A DNA stretch of 64,000 bases. It comes from Impatiens glandulifera (taxonomy: Eukaryota; Streptophyta; Magnoliopsida; Ericales; Balsaminaceae). The stretch's first letter is position 1; each line of letters starts with the position of its first letter. The notes beneath the pieces were generated by a model that was given only the letters and a program-made list of their open reading frames with translations, did no database searches and was not told the DNA's origin. Positions 24,317 to 35,573 of the stretch are shown piece by piece. Where the stretch lies: the NCBI RefSeq assembly GCF_907164915.1, contig NC_061866.1, positions 24,879,905 to 24,943,904 of the forward strand, written 5' to 3'. The translations under genes were made by a program, and so were the position numbers.

Positions 24317-25620
24317 ATCTAATGCTTAATTTTTAATATTAAGGTGTCCGAATTATCGAGTCGAGAGTTGTGGTTAATTTAGATATTTATGTGAGAGTAA
24401 ATTGTTACTTAGTCAGAGAGTTGTGGTTAATTTGGATATTTATGTGAGAGTAAATAGTTACTTGGGTCGGAATGTGGTTAACCCGTCTATAAACTTAAAA
24501 CAGTTAAAATAAAATTAAAAATGATATTTGTATATTTTGAACTTTTAACCTAACAAAATAAGTACAACTCTTTAACCAACTAACCTAACAACATTTTATA
24601 TTTAAGATTCAACACTAAACTTTATGAACATGAGACATTTTAACAATAAAAGTTTAAATTTTTAACTAACTAATATATATATATATATATACATTGATGC
24701 TTAATTTTTAAAGAGTCCGGATTGTCGGGTTGAGAGTTGTGGTTAATTTGGATATTTATGTGAGAGTAAATGGTTACTTGGGTCGGATAGTTGTGGTTAA
24801 TTTGGATATTTATGTGAGAGTAAATGGTTACTTAGGTCGGATTGTTGTTGACCCGCCCATAAACTTAAAACGGTTAAAATAAAATTAAAAATGATATTTG
24901 TATGTTTGAACTTGCAACATAACAAAATAAGTATAACCCTTTAACTAACTATGCTAATCATATTTTATATTTAAGATTCAACACCAAACTTGATAAACAC
25001 AAAACATTTTAATAATAAAAGTTCAAATTTTTAACTAACTAATATATATATACACTGATGCTTAATTTTTACAGAGTCCGGATTGTCGGGTCGAGAGTTG
25101 TGGTTAATTTGGATATTTATGTGATAGTAAATGAATACTTGGGTCGGATTGTGGGTTGACCCGCCCATAAACTTAAAACGGTTAAAAATAAAATTAAAAA
25201 TGTTAATTGTATGTTTCAAACTTGCAACCTAAAAAAACAAGTACAACTTTTTAACCAACTAGGCTAACAACACTTTATATTTAAGATTCAACACTAAATT
25301 TGATGAATGCGAGACATTTTAATAATAAAAGTTTAATTTTTTAACTAACTAATCTCTCTCTCTCTATATATATATATATAATGATGCTTAATTTTTAAAG
25401 TGTCCGGATTGTCGGGTCGAGAGCTGTGGTTAATTTGGATATTTATGTGAGAGTAAATGGATACTTGGGTCGGATTGTGGGTTGACCCGCCAATAAACTT
25501 AAAACGGTTAAAAATAAAATTAAAAATGTTATTTGTATGTTTCAAACTTGCAACATAACAAAACAAGTACAACCTTTTAACCAACTAGGCTAACAACACT
25601 TTATATTTGAAAGTCAACAC
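24317..25620. repeat. about 330-bp tandem repeat array, left half (units 1-4)
   Basis: Each unit contains, in order, TGCTTAATTTTTAAAG, GTCCGGATTGTCGGGTCGAG, GTTGTGGTTAATTTGGATAT, GACCCGCCCATAAACTTA, AACGGTTAAAA, CAACCTAACAAAACAAGTAC and an (AT)n run. Unit starts are near 24,317, 24,690, 25,058 and 25,382. Unit 1 also has an internal duplication of the GTTGTGGTTAATTTGGATAT block. The array is cut inside unit 4 by the Ogre insertion and resumes at 48,501. The short open frames in it are repeat by-products. Confidence 0.9.
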
Positions 25621-28600
25621 TGTAACACCGTTTATCCCCCGGTCTATGTCCCGTTCCATAGTTTATCACGTGTTTGTGAGACACGTGGCAATATGGAAGG
25701 ACTACCGCGAGGCAGCTCGAGGTTCGGAGGTTCGATGATTTCAACCTTGGTTTGTGTGCCAGACATCTCTTAAAATGAAACGTTTGGTTTTTTAAAAATT
25801 TTGAAAATACCTAGAGCAGTAAGAAATTAATTATGTAAAAATAATTAATAATTTGTTCAAATATTAATAATCTAGGAGGCTAAATAACAATTTAACCTTG
25901 CTCGATTTAAATTAATTAAACATAATCAATTTAAAGATTATTCATTTGAAAATCAGAGTCGCCAAATTTTTTTATGAAAATCAATAAAATGATACGTGTA
26001 CAAACGTATTTATACCAGAGTTTCTGAAAAAAAGTGGCCCGTTGTCTGTTTACGCTCGGGAAAGGCTTTCGCGATATGTCCTCTACGACTACCTAAGGAC
26101 GATTTTCAAAATTTTTCTAAAATAGACAAAGTCTGGCTTCTATAAATCTAATTATAACATTTCTTATATTTAATTAGTAGTCCATGAATCTTAAATGAGG
26201 ATAGACTTTAAATAATTGTACAAAATTACATAAAAATGTGTGTACATGTTGCGTTGATGTTCAGATTTAACAAAACTTGAAAATATCAGAAAAAAAATAT
26301 TAGAGAGTATAATCAAACAAGACCTTAGCAAAACATTTACTTTGAGAAATATCCAAGAGAATCTTGAGAGTTACTTTCTAACCCAGAGAATACCATTTTT
26401 TAGAAAATGGGGGTTTGGTTCTTGAATAGTTTTGGATTTTTGAAAATTTGAACCAAACGGGCCTCTGGATCAAATCCTAGGTTCGAGTCCGATCTTGTCA
26501 ATTTAGGCTTAGTAGGGTTTGAGAGGTTCAATCTTGAGTGAGGGTTCAAACTTAGGCCTAGGGCTGTAATGGTCTTAGGCTAAGTGGGGGTTTGATCCTA
26601 GGCTAGGACTAGGGTTTGGCCTAGGCTAAGATGAGGCTAGGCTTAATTGTTGGTCATAGGTTAGGTGTCAAGGTCAATCCTAGGTCAAGTGGCAAGGTCT
26701 GTCCTAGGTTAATTTGGTCTAGGTTAGTTTTGTCGGTCCTAAGCTAACTCTCTCGGTCGGGCGACACGGTCCTGACATGTTTTCTCGGTCGGGTGGCACG
26801 GTCCTGACATGTTTTCTCGGTCCTAAGGTAAAATTCCAGGACCAAGTGCTCTTATTTTGGTCCAAAACTTCAGAAGGCCATAACTTTTGATTGGGATGTC
26901 CAAATCACAATTCGTAAGTTGTAGTAGGTTCATATGATCATGAAGAACAAAATCCCTAACATAAATCAAGATTTGGAAAATCATAAGAGGATCAATTTTA
27001 AAACACCATTTCTAGGTCAAATTTTGGGATCTTTTAAATTAGGTCATTTCAAGGCCTGATTTTTGTTCCATTAGCTTTGAAATGATGAATATAGTTAATC
27101 CATACCAAAGCAAGAACATCATTACATCATTAAAATAGTTTTTAAAGATTGAATCAAAATCTAACTTTTTTCAAAAATCAAATTTGAACAAACATGATCA
27201 AAAGGGTGAAACAGTTACTTGGAATTCATCTCTACATGTTAAGAATCATGTATAGCTACTAATTGAATCAACAAATCCAACTTAGAAGCAAGAACATGAA
27301 ATTTCAAAAATCCAGTTTTTTAACCTTTTTTTCCAAAATTTCAATTTGATCAAACATGATCAAAACATGATTACAGTTACTTAGAAATCATCCAATCATG
27401 TATACAAAAATGCAATACAACTAATTGAACCAACAATATCAGATTAAAAGCAAGAACACAGAATTTTAAAATTCAAATTTTCAAGCTTTTTTCTCAAATT
27501 TCAATTTCGATCAAATATGATCAAAACTTGATTATAGTTGTATGGAAATGATTTAAATATGTTTATAAACATGTATAACAATAATTTGGACCACCAAATT
27601 CAGATTTAAACCAAGAACACTCCATTTCAAAAAATCCAATTTTCAAACTGATTTTTGCAAAATTCTATTCTAGGTTGATTTGATCAGTTTTCTTTCAACA
27701 AAAAGCTTACACATGATATATATAATGATTCTCTACAAAGAAATCATACAATCAAGCATAAGAACATGACCAAAGTGATCAAACAAGAAAATTTTAAGAA
27801 ATTCAAAATTTTCAATTACAAATCAATATTCAAGCCTTTTGGATTCATACCAACAGTTGGAAAACATTCCTGGGAGTTGTTGGAAGTGATCCAAAAGCCT
27901 GGATCGAAGCTTGGCTCGCTGGAGAAAGTTTTGACAAAAACTGTTCTTTGTAGGAATCTACAAGCCTTCAACCGGGGTGAATTGATTTGTAATTATTGGT
28001 TATTATTTGATGGATTGGTATTAGGATGGTAGGGGAGTATTTATAGGGTGAATAGGTCGGTCGTAGAAGGCCAATTTAAGTTGTCTTTGATCGCTGACGT
28101 TCTTATCCCTAATTCGTGGTAGTCTTATCCCGGGGAGATAATTCTTCTAGATAAGGGGGAAAATGTAGGCGCTGACGAGGGGATCACGTGGGCGAAAAAA
28201 TCAACGGATTTGATCGCTTGTAGTCGAAGTTAGAACTTTTGGAAGATACTCGTCGACGAGGTCGCGATTCCGGCGACCCCTGCATCCCAGCGAAGAAGAC
28301 GGTTGAAACGACGTCGTTTCGCCTAACGCCGTCTGCGTTCCGTCCGCAGTCAGCAGTCTTGACTAATGGGGTTAGTCCATCCCGTTAGTTGATCTAGTGC
28401 GGGCGCACGCGCGTGGTTCCACTACAGTTGGGTGTCTGGTGCCTTCTAGGATGTCGGATGAGATTTGGGCGCTCATCTGATGGTCCAGAATCCTGTTGCA
28501 AAGTTTAAACATAAAATCAGCCACATAGGATTATGCAATTTTAAATTTTATTTAAAAGGTTATTAAAAATCGAATTTAATTCCTTTTAAATCCATTTTTT

Positions 28601-29002
28601 TATCAAAAATTTTACAAAAAATATTTCTATATTCATAATAACAATTATGATCATGTTTTATTTTTTTTTGGAATTTTTAGGATTTTTTGGGGTATTTTAT
28701 TTAATTGGTTTAAGTTATGAATTAAACATAAATCGTGAATAAATCCTAATTAAATATTTTTAACCCCTTCCTTGGTTTAATTTGGGTAAAATATATACAA
28801 ATATTTTATTCTCAAATTATTTTTGGAATTTTGGAAAATTTCCTTAATTAAGGTTTAGTTATCACAATAATTAATCCTTAATTAGGTTTTAATTTCTTCT
28901 TTCAAGTTATTTCGAATATATAAATTCAAAATATTATTTTAATATTATTAAACATAATAATATAATTTTGCAAATAGGGTAAGACAAATTTTCATGCTTA
29001 CA
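25621..29002 (-). repeat. Ogre 3' LTR (about 3.38 kb)
   Basis: Plus-strand ends are TGTAACACCGTTTATCC and TTTCATGCTTACA. It matches 41767-48500 along its whole length once the nested Copia is removed. Homologous landmarks include TCGGTCGGGCGACACGGTC (near 26,750) and GCGGGCGCACGCGCGTGG (near 28,400). Poly-T-flanked AT-rich blocks fill most of it. No gene is seen. Confidence 0.93.
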
Positions 29003-29016
29003 GAATGCCCCTCTCG
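29003..29016 (-). promoter_or_regulatory. Ogre polypurine tract
   Basis: On the minus strand GAGAGGGGCATTC lies directly before the 3' LTR start TGTAAGCATG. Its position and purine content fit the plus-strand primer. Confidence 0.65.
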
Positions 29017-30200
29017 AACCGAGTTTGAATAAAACAGTCTTAGTTTTTAGAAAACGTGGGTTCAAGGTTTGATCATAAAAATTTGTACCCTAACCTATAG
29101 TGAGGTACAAGGATAAAACCTGGATAGCAGCGGATGCTGGTGGAGAGTCATCACAATGACTAGTGGTTGGGAAGATTACGTGATCTTCCTTCTCCTATTG
29201 TCTTCTATCGGGGATAGACTGTCACAATAGTCTTATCATGCGTCGGGAAGATGACAAGGTGCTGTGAGGACGTGTCATGACAATGGCTTATTCTATTATT
29301 TACTGAATCCTGCATAGGATAGGCTACGACAATAGTCTTATCCTATTGGGGAGTAAACGAGACTCCAATTGGGGATGAATTACTACAATAATCTTGTCAT
29401 AACAATGAATAATGGTGCCTATCATCAAATAGGACTCACTAAGGGATTAAAAAGAACTCTTTGTGAGGAGGAGTCTCCTGCTAGTAAGACTACCTATCGG
29501 GAGGTAGGACTTTCCTAAGGAATGGTCTCTTGGGAATACAATCCCACGGAGATAGAGGTCAGCTCTCGTGAATAATGATAACAATCATACCACGTCCATC
29601 AACAAATGGAATCCACAACTAGAGAGTAGTCATTACAATGACTCTCGAGGATGCCTATAATACGATAGGACTTACTATAGGAGATGATATCCACAACTAG
29701 GACTTTTATGGGGAATGAAGAGAATTCTCCGTTGAGGATGAAGGAAGACCTTCTAGGTGACGTAACAACAATCACGTTGGGTGGTGATAACAATCACGTT
29801 TTCATGGGAACTATAGCAACCATCGCTTTGTGGGGATGATTACAATTGTGTCGAGAATATAGGTCATAACAATAACCTATAGACAAGATGAGCGACAACA
29901 ATTACTCTGGTAGAGAGTGGTCATGGCAATGACCAATACAGATACTTATCAAGAGATAGGGCTTACTCTTTTCGGGGATACGCGAACACATTCTCTCCAA
30001 GGGGAATGGGTTATAACAATAACCCTTATGGTCGCCAACCTTCTAGAGATGGGTTATAACAACAACCCATATGTGGATGCCAATCGGGATAAGTTATGAC
30101 AATAACCTATATAGATGCCTATTGGAATAGGGCTTTAGGAATCATAACAATGATTTTTTATGCCTATTAACTATGGCTTTAAATAGGTCTTGTACGAAGT
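29017..30200 (-). repeat. Ogre tail: array of hairpins with NACA loops
   Basis: About 15 short inverted repeats share a core AT-NACA-AT. Their outer arms differ from copy to copy but remain complementary. Examples: 29146-29161 (AGTCAT/ATGACT around CACA), 29575-29588 (ATGAT/ATCAT), 29628-29643 (AGTCAT/ATGACT, TACA), 29784-29797 (GTGAT/ATCAC), 29918-29935 (TGGTCAT/ATGACCA, GGCA), 30008-30025 (GGGTTAT/ATAACCC), 30140-30155 (AATCAT/ATGATT). Between them lie CCTAT-N6-ATAGG inverted repeats. In a full element the integrase would be expected on this side of RNase H. I see no coding sequence here. Confidence 0.8.
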
Positions 30201-31193
30201 GACCTTCACATTTGATTGAACCTTTTTTTGCTTCCACTGAGATTGTCTACGAGAGTAGTTTTCCTGATCGATAATGTGTCTTTATTGGGCTTGACAAAGT
30301 GTTATTCTCAACTGGATTAAAACTGTTGACTTCGTGGGGATTTAACACTCAGGGAGCTTCCCATAGAGTTTTTCCTTTGGCCTTGCGAAGGGTCCTTCAC
30401 AGTTGTGTGAAATTGTCGACTCTTTGGGGAGTTAAGGGAATGGTTTGACATAAACTTTTTCCCTTTGGATTTACAAAGTGTTTTTCATAACCTGGTTGAC
30501 ACATTAACTAGTTGTTTTATAACTTTATAAAGTGGAGAGCTTTAATAAAAGTTGTTTGGGAAACAAACTATTCTTAATCCTGTCTCAAACAAGGTTTGAA
30601 AACAAAAGAAACCCTAGTCTTACTTATGTAATAGGGTGACTTGGATTTGAAACGTGTTCGGGGCTAAGACATGATCATTCATGTGTTGAAAGGGATTGTC
30701 TCATTTCTAAAAGATCCCGAGCTCCTTATTCTCCTATGTTAAGATATGGATGATAAATTCGATCTCGCGCAGACGATTATCCAAGATATTAACTTGTAGG
30801 GAAGGTGACCATAAGAATCATGTTTAGTTATATTTTTGGTTGCTTTTGTCATGGGCCGCAATTCTTCGAAAGTTCGATTATTATGGATATCATCACAGAG
30901 AGAGTTTCAACTTTCCGGTTGGGGAAATTTTCTATTCTTTTTGTTTTTTAGCTATCGGAATATATCTGGTGGAATCGATATGTTTTGCACTTGCGATAAA
31001 CATCGGGACAGCCGCCCGAGTGAGCATAAATGGTGATTTCAACACCTCAACCTACACATGAGTGTTTTCTATATTTTTGATCCCTGTGGGTATTGGGAGA
31101 ACGACACGTTCTACTCTTGCGATAGTCATCGGGACAGCCGCCCGAGTGAGTATGAACGATGACTTCACCTCGACCTGTAGGGTATTTTTGTAG

Positions 31194-31224
<31 letters not shown>

Positions 31225-31760
31225 TGGAGCCTTGAGTCTAGTTCTCTCTATTCTCTTATACAAAGGGGAATGAGACATCATTTCTCAAATTGCGGCTTTG
31301 GCTTAGCTTTTAGGGGTTTATTCCATTTATTTTTCAAAAGCATTCCCTTGAGGGTTAGTTTTTTAGATAATCGCATAACATGAAAACAAGCTTATTAAGG
31401 ATATCCATCGATAGGAGTTTTCTGGAAACTCAGGGTTTTGATTCAGGGGATCAATCGTAGTTTGATTAAAGGAAATGCCCTTGACTTTTGCCCTTACTTG
31501 TTTCCTAAAATCTTTATCACCAGTTGGTGGAAAGAACCAGGGTTCCCACTGTCCTAAGACCCTATGGGGATAGAACTAGAAATAGTTCATTTATTTTGAG
31601 TTTGAGCATCTTGAGCTTACTAAGCTTCTTGAGCTTACTGAGCTCATCAAGACCGGGCTTGTACAAAGGCTGCCTACGTATCTTCCATTTGTTCTTGATA
31701 TATTATTTTATTTTCTTTGGAAGAATCGGGTCTCACATAGTTCTCCCATTGTTGTTGACG
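30200..31760 (-). other. Ogre untranslated tail, middle part
   Basis: No protein motif was found on either strand. It contains one direct duplication (about 30,979-31,053 and 31,108-31,172, both with CATCGGGACAGCCGCCCGAG) and an (AT)n run at about 31,194-31,222. It would be transcribed as part of the element's 3' region. Confidence 0.6.
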
Positions 31761-31766
31761 TAGTTG

Positions 31767-32065
31767 TACAAAACTAGAGGCCAATTAGTCCACTCTTAAT
31801 TGGGGACTAATTGTTAGGGAAATGCCTAACAAGGCTAGAGCTTTGATTAGTCCACTCCTAGTTGGGGACTAGCTCTAGGGATTATAATATAGTCCTACAA
31901 GACCAGTGGTTCGATTAGTCCTTTAGAAGCTGGGGACTAATCCTTGAGAATGTTAACATAGTCGTACAAGACTAGAGGCCAATTAGTCCACTCGAGGTTG
32001 AGGACTAATTGATGGGAGTTATGGCATAGACATACACCATTGGAGGTTGGTTAGTCCAAGAGGAC
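31767..32065 (-). repeat. Ogre tail: TTAGTCC/GGACTAA hairpin array
   Basis: Five inverted repeats about 65-70 bp apart. Arms are CAATTAGTCC and GGACTAATTG at 31782-31813 and 31980-32011, GATTAGTCC and GGACTAATC at 31913-31942, a partly broken copy near 31,845-31,873, and a shorter copy near 32,049-32,072. Each pairs over 7-10 bp around a 4-12-nt loop. Confidence 0.8.
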
Positions 32066-32099
32066 TTAATCCTGATAAGGTTGGATCGGGAGACGTCGT

Positions 32100-32224
32100 G
32101 ATCCTACTAAGGCTAGATTAGAGCCGTGATAATCCTGCTAAGGCTAGATTAGAGCCTTGAAAATCCTGCTAAGGCTAGATTAAAGCCGTGATAATCCTGC
32201 TAAGGCTAGATTAGAGCCGTGATA
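32100..32224 (-). repeat. 31-bp tandem repeat, four copies
   Basis: The unit AATCCTGCTAAGGCTAGATT plus AGAGCCGTGAT repeats about every 31 bp (starts near 32,100, 32,131, 32,162 and 32,193). It begins immediately after the RNase H coding remnant. Confidence 0.9.
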
Positions 32225-32229
32225 AGGTT

Positions 32230-32788
32230 TTAGATTTTCTCCTCGTACTTTCCATGTTCCGTTAACCTGGGATATAACCAAATTAGAGTCGACGACTACG
32301 TCTAATTTAGTTGCTCCTCTTTCGTATGCAATTTTGAGACCTAAGAGACATGCTTCGTACTCAGACTCATTATTGGTTACAGAATACTCTAACTTAATAG
32401 AGATGGGATTGTAGGTGCCCTAGGGATCTATTAAGAGAATTCCAACTCCATAGCCATGTTTGGAGGAGGCTCCATCAAACATTAACTTCCATGTGTCTGA
32501 AGAGATAAACATTATGGAGTCATCAGGAAAGTCGAGTTCGAAAGAAGGTTCGACTGTAATAGGTTGGTCCGCTAGGAAGTCCGCGACAACACTTCCTTTA
32601 ACATAATTTTGAGCCATATACGTGATGTCGTATTCGGAGATCATCATCATCCATTTAGCGAATCTAGGCAATAACAACGTATGTTGAAATAGATAATGGA
32701 TTGGGTCAAGCCGGGACACTAACTTGATGGGGTGGGCTTGCATATAATGTCTTAGTCTTTTGGTGACCCATGCGAGTGCCCAACACAC
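32230..32788 (-). pseudogene. Ogre RNase H domain remnant
   Basis: On the minus strand the order is LRHYMQAHPIKLVSRLDP, AKWMMMISEYDITYM, then the RNase H core beginning WKLMFDGASSKHGYGVGI (first catalytic Asp), NNESEYEACLLGLKIA (catalytic Glu) and LDVVVDSNLVISQVNG (third Asp). A stop near 32,420 interrupts it. The frame runs on to GENLKPYH and then into the 31-bp repeats. It belongs with the RT at higher coordinates. Integrase, which should follow, is missing. Confidence 0.88.
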
Positions 32789-32792
32789 TTTC

Positions 32793-34066
32793 TCAAGTGT
32801 TGAATTTCAATTCGTACCCTGTCATTCTATTGCTCAGGTAGTAGATGGCAATCTCGAGTTTATCCTCGTTTTCTTGAGCCAACAGGCTACCCATAGTTGA
32901 GTCTGTCACTGTGAGATAGAGAATTAAAGGAATACCGGGCCTTGGAGGCATAAGAACCGGTGGTGACTTTAGATAGTTCTTGATTTTATCAAAATCTTGT
33001 TGACAAGTGTCATCCCATTGGAATTTCTGATCCTTTTTCAGTAGCTTAAAAAGAGGATCATAAGTAAGAGTTAGTTTGCTGATGAAACGACTGATGAATT
33101 GGATTTTTCTAAGGAAGCCTCGGACTTCTAGCTCATTCCGAGGTACAGGCATAGCCGTAATGGCCTCGATTTTGGAGGGATCGATTTCTATTCCGCGTTA
33201 GGTGATGAGAAATCCTAGCATCTTACCGGCAGTGACTCCGAAAGCACACTTCTTCGGGTTCAACCGAAGCCGATACTTTCGAATTCTTTGCAAGAATTTG
33301 TCTAAGTTAGGAATATGACCCTATCGATCTTTAGACTTTACGATCATGTCGTCTATGTAGACTTCCACTTCTTATGGATCATATCGTGTAAGATCATCGT
33401 TACTGCTCGTTGATAGGTAGCTCCAACGTTTTTGAGACCGAAAGGCATGACCCTGAAACAAAACGTGCCTACCTCTGTGATAAAGGTAGTCTTCTCTTTG
33501 TCTTCTTCTGCAATCAGGATTTGGTTATATCCTGAGAATCCATCCATGAAAGACAAGAGCTAATTGTCAGCAGCATGATCGATCAGAATGTCGATGTGGG
33601 GGCAAAGGAAAGCTATCCTTAGGACTAGCTTTGTTCAGATCGCGGTAGTCTACACACACGCGCATTCGTCTGTCCTTCTTCAAGATGGAACCACATTGGC
33701 TATCCATGTGGGGTAGTCCATAATTTCGAGGAATTTTGCTTCCAATTGTTTCTGAACCTTTTCTTTAACCTTGGCAACAACCTCGGTTATCATCCGTCTT
33801 AACCTTTGTTTAACGAGTTTCGCCTCTAGATAAAGAGGAATTTGATGTCGAACGATTGTAGGATCAACTCCGAGCATATCCTTGTAAGACCAAGCAAACA
33901 CGTCTTTATTGGTCTTTAGTAATTCGATCATCTCATGACGCTCGTCATCACTCAGGCTTTGTCCAATCAACACGATTTGAGGATCATCTTGAGTATTGAG
34001 GTTTACTTCGATTGTCGTCTCGGCTGTGGAAACGATCTCGTCCTCGTGTTCCAAGAAGTTTTTCAT
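32793..34066 (-). pseudogene. Ogre reverse transcriptase remnant
   Basis: In order on the minus strand: DVFAWSYKDMLGVDP (common Ty3/gypsy pre-RT motif), VKQRLRRM, MDYPTWIANVVP, then MSFMDGFSGYNQI (catalytic Asp), FCFRVMPFGLKNVGATYQRA, VYIDDMIVKSKD (YIDD box, 33348-33359), and finally the thumb/connection GFLRKIQFISRFISKLT...PLFKLLKKDQKFQWDD. Stops and frame changes split it into at least three pieces. Conservation is enough to place it in Ty3/gypsy, and element context places it in Tat/Ogre. Confidence 0.92.
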
Positions 34067-34752
34067 TTGAAATTAAATTTAGACTTGAATGAAACATCAT
34101 CATTATATGACATATATTCGAAACTGTACTTTGGCATTTTATTGGATGCTTTATTACAAAAAGAAGATGACATCTCATCAGGATTGTCATTACAAACTTC
34201 TTTATTTATTACAACATCAGACACTATTTCACAGTCCAAAAGGGGTGTGATGTTGCTATCAACACTCAGGCTGATTACAAGAGCTTTATTAATTTCCAGA
34301 AGGTTTGTGGAGTTTATCTTACAAGAGTCTTCATCAACAACCACGTCCTCGTCCGTTAGAGAAAGATCTCTAACAAGCTTTTCCAGGGTTTCATGCCAAC
34401 AAGCAGTCCTTTTCCTAATCATATTAAGAGATGAATTAAGATCAAAATAACAATCTATAAAAATTTTGAAACCTGGAGAGCGAGTTTGTAAAACTCGGTT
34501 GAAGAAAGGTTTGGGGAAATCGAAACACAATGTGGTTTCTCCTTCTCGCACAAACTGTCCATTTAAGGTTTGAGGAATATGTATAATTTGTTTAGAGATT
34601 TTACCTTTCCTGGATTCCTCGCCCTCTATCGGAGCATAACCAACACCGAAGTTGTCTGAGTTGTAATAAGACCAGGGGAAAGAAGTCATGCCGGTAGCGT
34701 TCGGCCCTAGACCCATTCTTGGGAAATATCCCATTTTCCGCATGAGACGCAT
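34063..34752 (-). pseudogene. Ogre G-patch-like segment between protease and RT
   Basis: A 229-codon open stretch that begins MRLMRKMGYFPRMGLGPNAT, a glycine-rich G-patch-like block usual between protease and RT in this group. The rest is acidic and of unknown function. It overlaps the start of the RT frame by a few bases, so a frame change joins them. Confidence 0.7.
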
Positions 34753-34799
34753 GGAGATCGCGCTTTAAGGAGTGAAGTTAGGAGTGGAAAATGAGTCGT

Positions 34800-35545
34800 G
34801 ACCTTGCCTAAATATAGGACAGATGTCGAATCCATTTAACTCAATCTCTTGGTTAGTGGAATGAGTTGAACCGATGATGGCTGTGACGTATTTCTCACCT
34901 TCTATGGTGGCGAGTTTGTCGTTAGCCATGAAGCGGATTTTCTAATGCAAGGTGGAGGCAAGAGCCTTAGCCTGATGCAACTAGGGTCGTCCCAAGATCA
35001 AGTTGTACGATGGTCGCATGATGATTACGCAGAATTCTACCTCAAAAGGTACATCATCTACGTAGATCGTTGTTAGGTATCTGCCCATAATCTCTCGACA
35101 AGAATTGTCAAAGCCACGGACGCACAGGTCTGAGGGAAGGACTTTATCAACAGAAATGTCGAGTTCTTGGAGAGTCTTCTAGGGACATATGTTCAATGAT
35201 GAACCATTGTCGATTAGAGTCATATGAATGACTTTATTAACCATCTTTACAGAAATGTAAAGAGCCTTAACATGGGGTTCATCGGGAGCAAGTAGGTCTT
35301 TGTCCTCAAAACCTATCATGTTGATTTGAGGAGTTGCTGAGATGATACCAACCAATTCTTCAGGAGTCGTGTTGGCTGGTATAATAGCCTAGCTTAGCTC
35401 ATTCAGAACAACTTGCCTGTGTTCGATAGAATACATTAGAATTTCCCATATAGAAATGTTGGGATTAATCTTCTTGAGCTGAGCAAAAAGGTTATCACTA
35501 GGGTTTAGAGCTCTGGGCTCGTTTTATCTTCTTGGATTGTTAGAT
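34800..35545 (-). pseudogene. Ogre aspartic protease remnant
   Basis: Minus-strand translation gives VIHMTLIDNGSSLNICP (35,178-35,235), the D-x-G-S active-site block of retropepsins, then CVRGFDNSCREIMGRY, PFEVEFCVI and the SYNLILGRP block. A stop directly after NICP and further stops downstream show decay. Its upstream part is separated from gag by the solo LTR at 35,574. Confidence 0.8.
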
Positions 35546-35573
35546 GGGCCAAGAAGATTAACCATAGGGGTTG

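Noticed and set aside
29017..30200. CRISPR-like array
   Set aside because: Repeats are short hairpins with variable arms, spacers are not unique, there are no cas genes, and the setting is a plant retrotransposon.
33935..34450. 171-codon plus-strand open frame
   Set aside because: Antisense to the Ogre protease-RT region, with no known motif.
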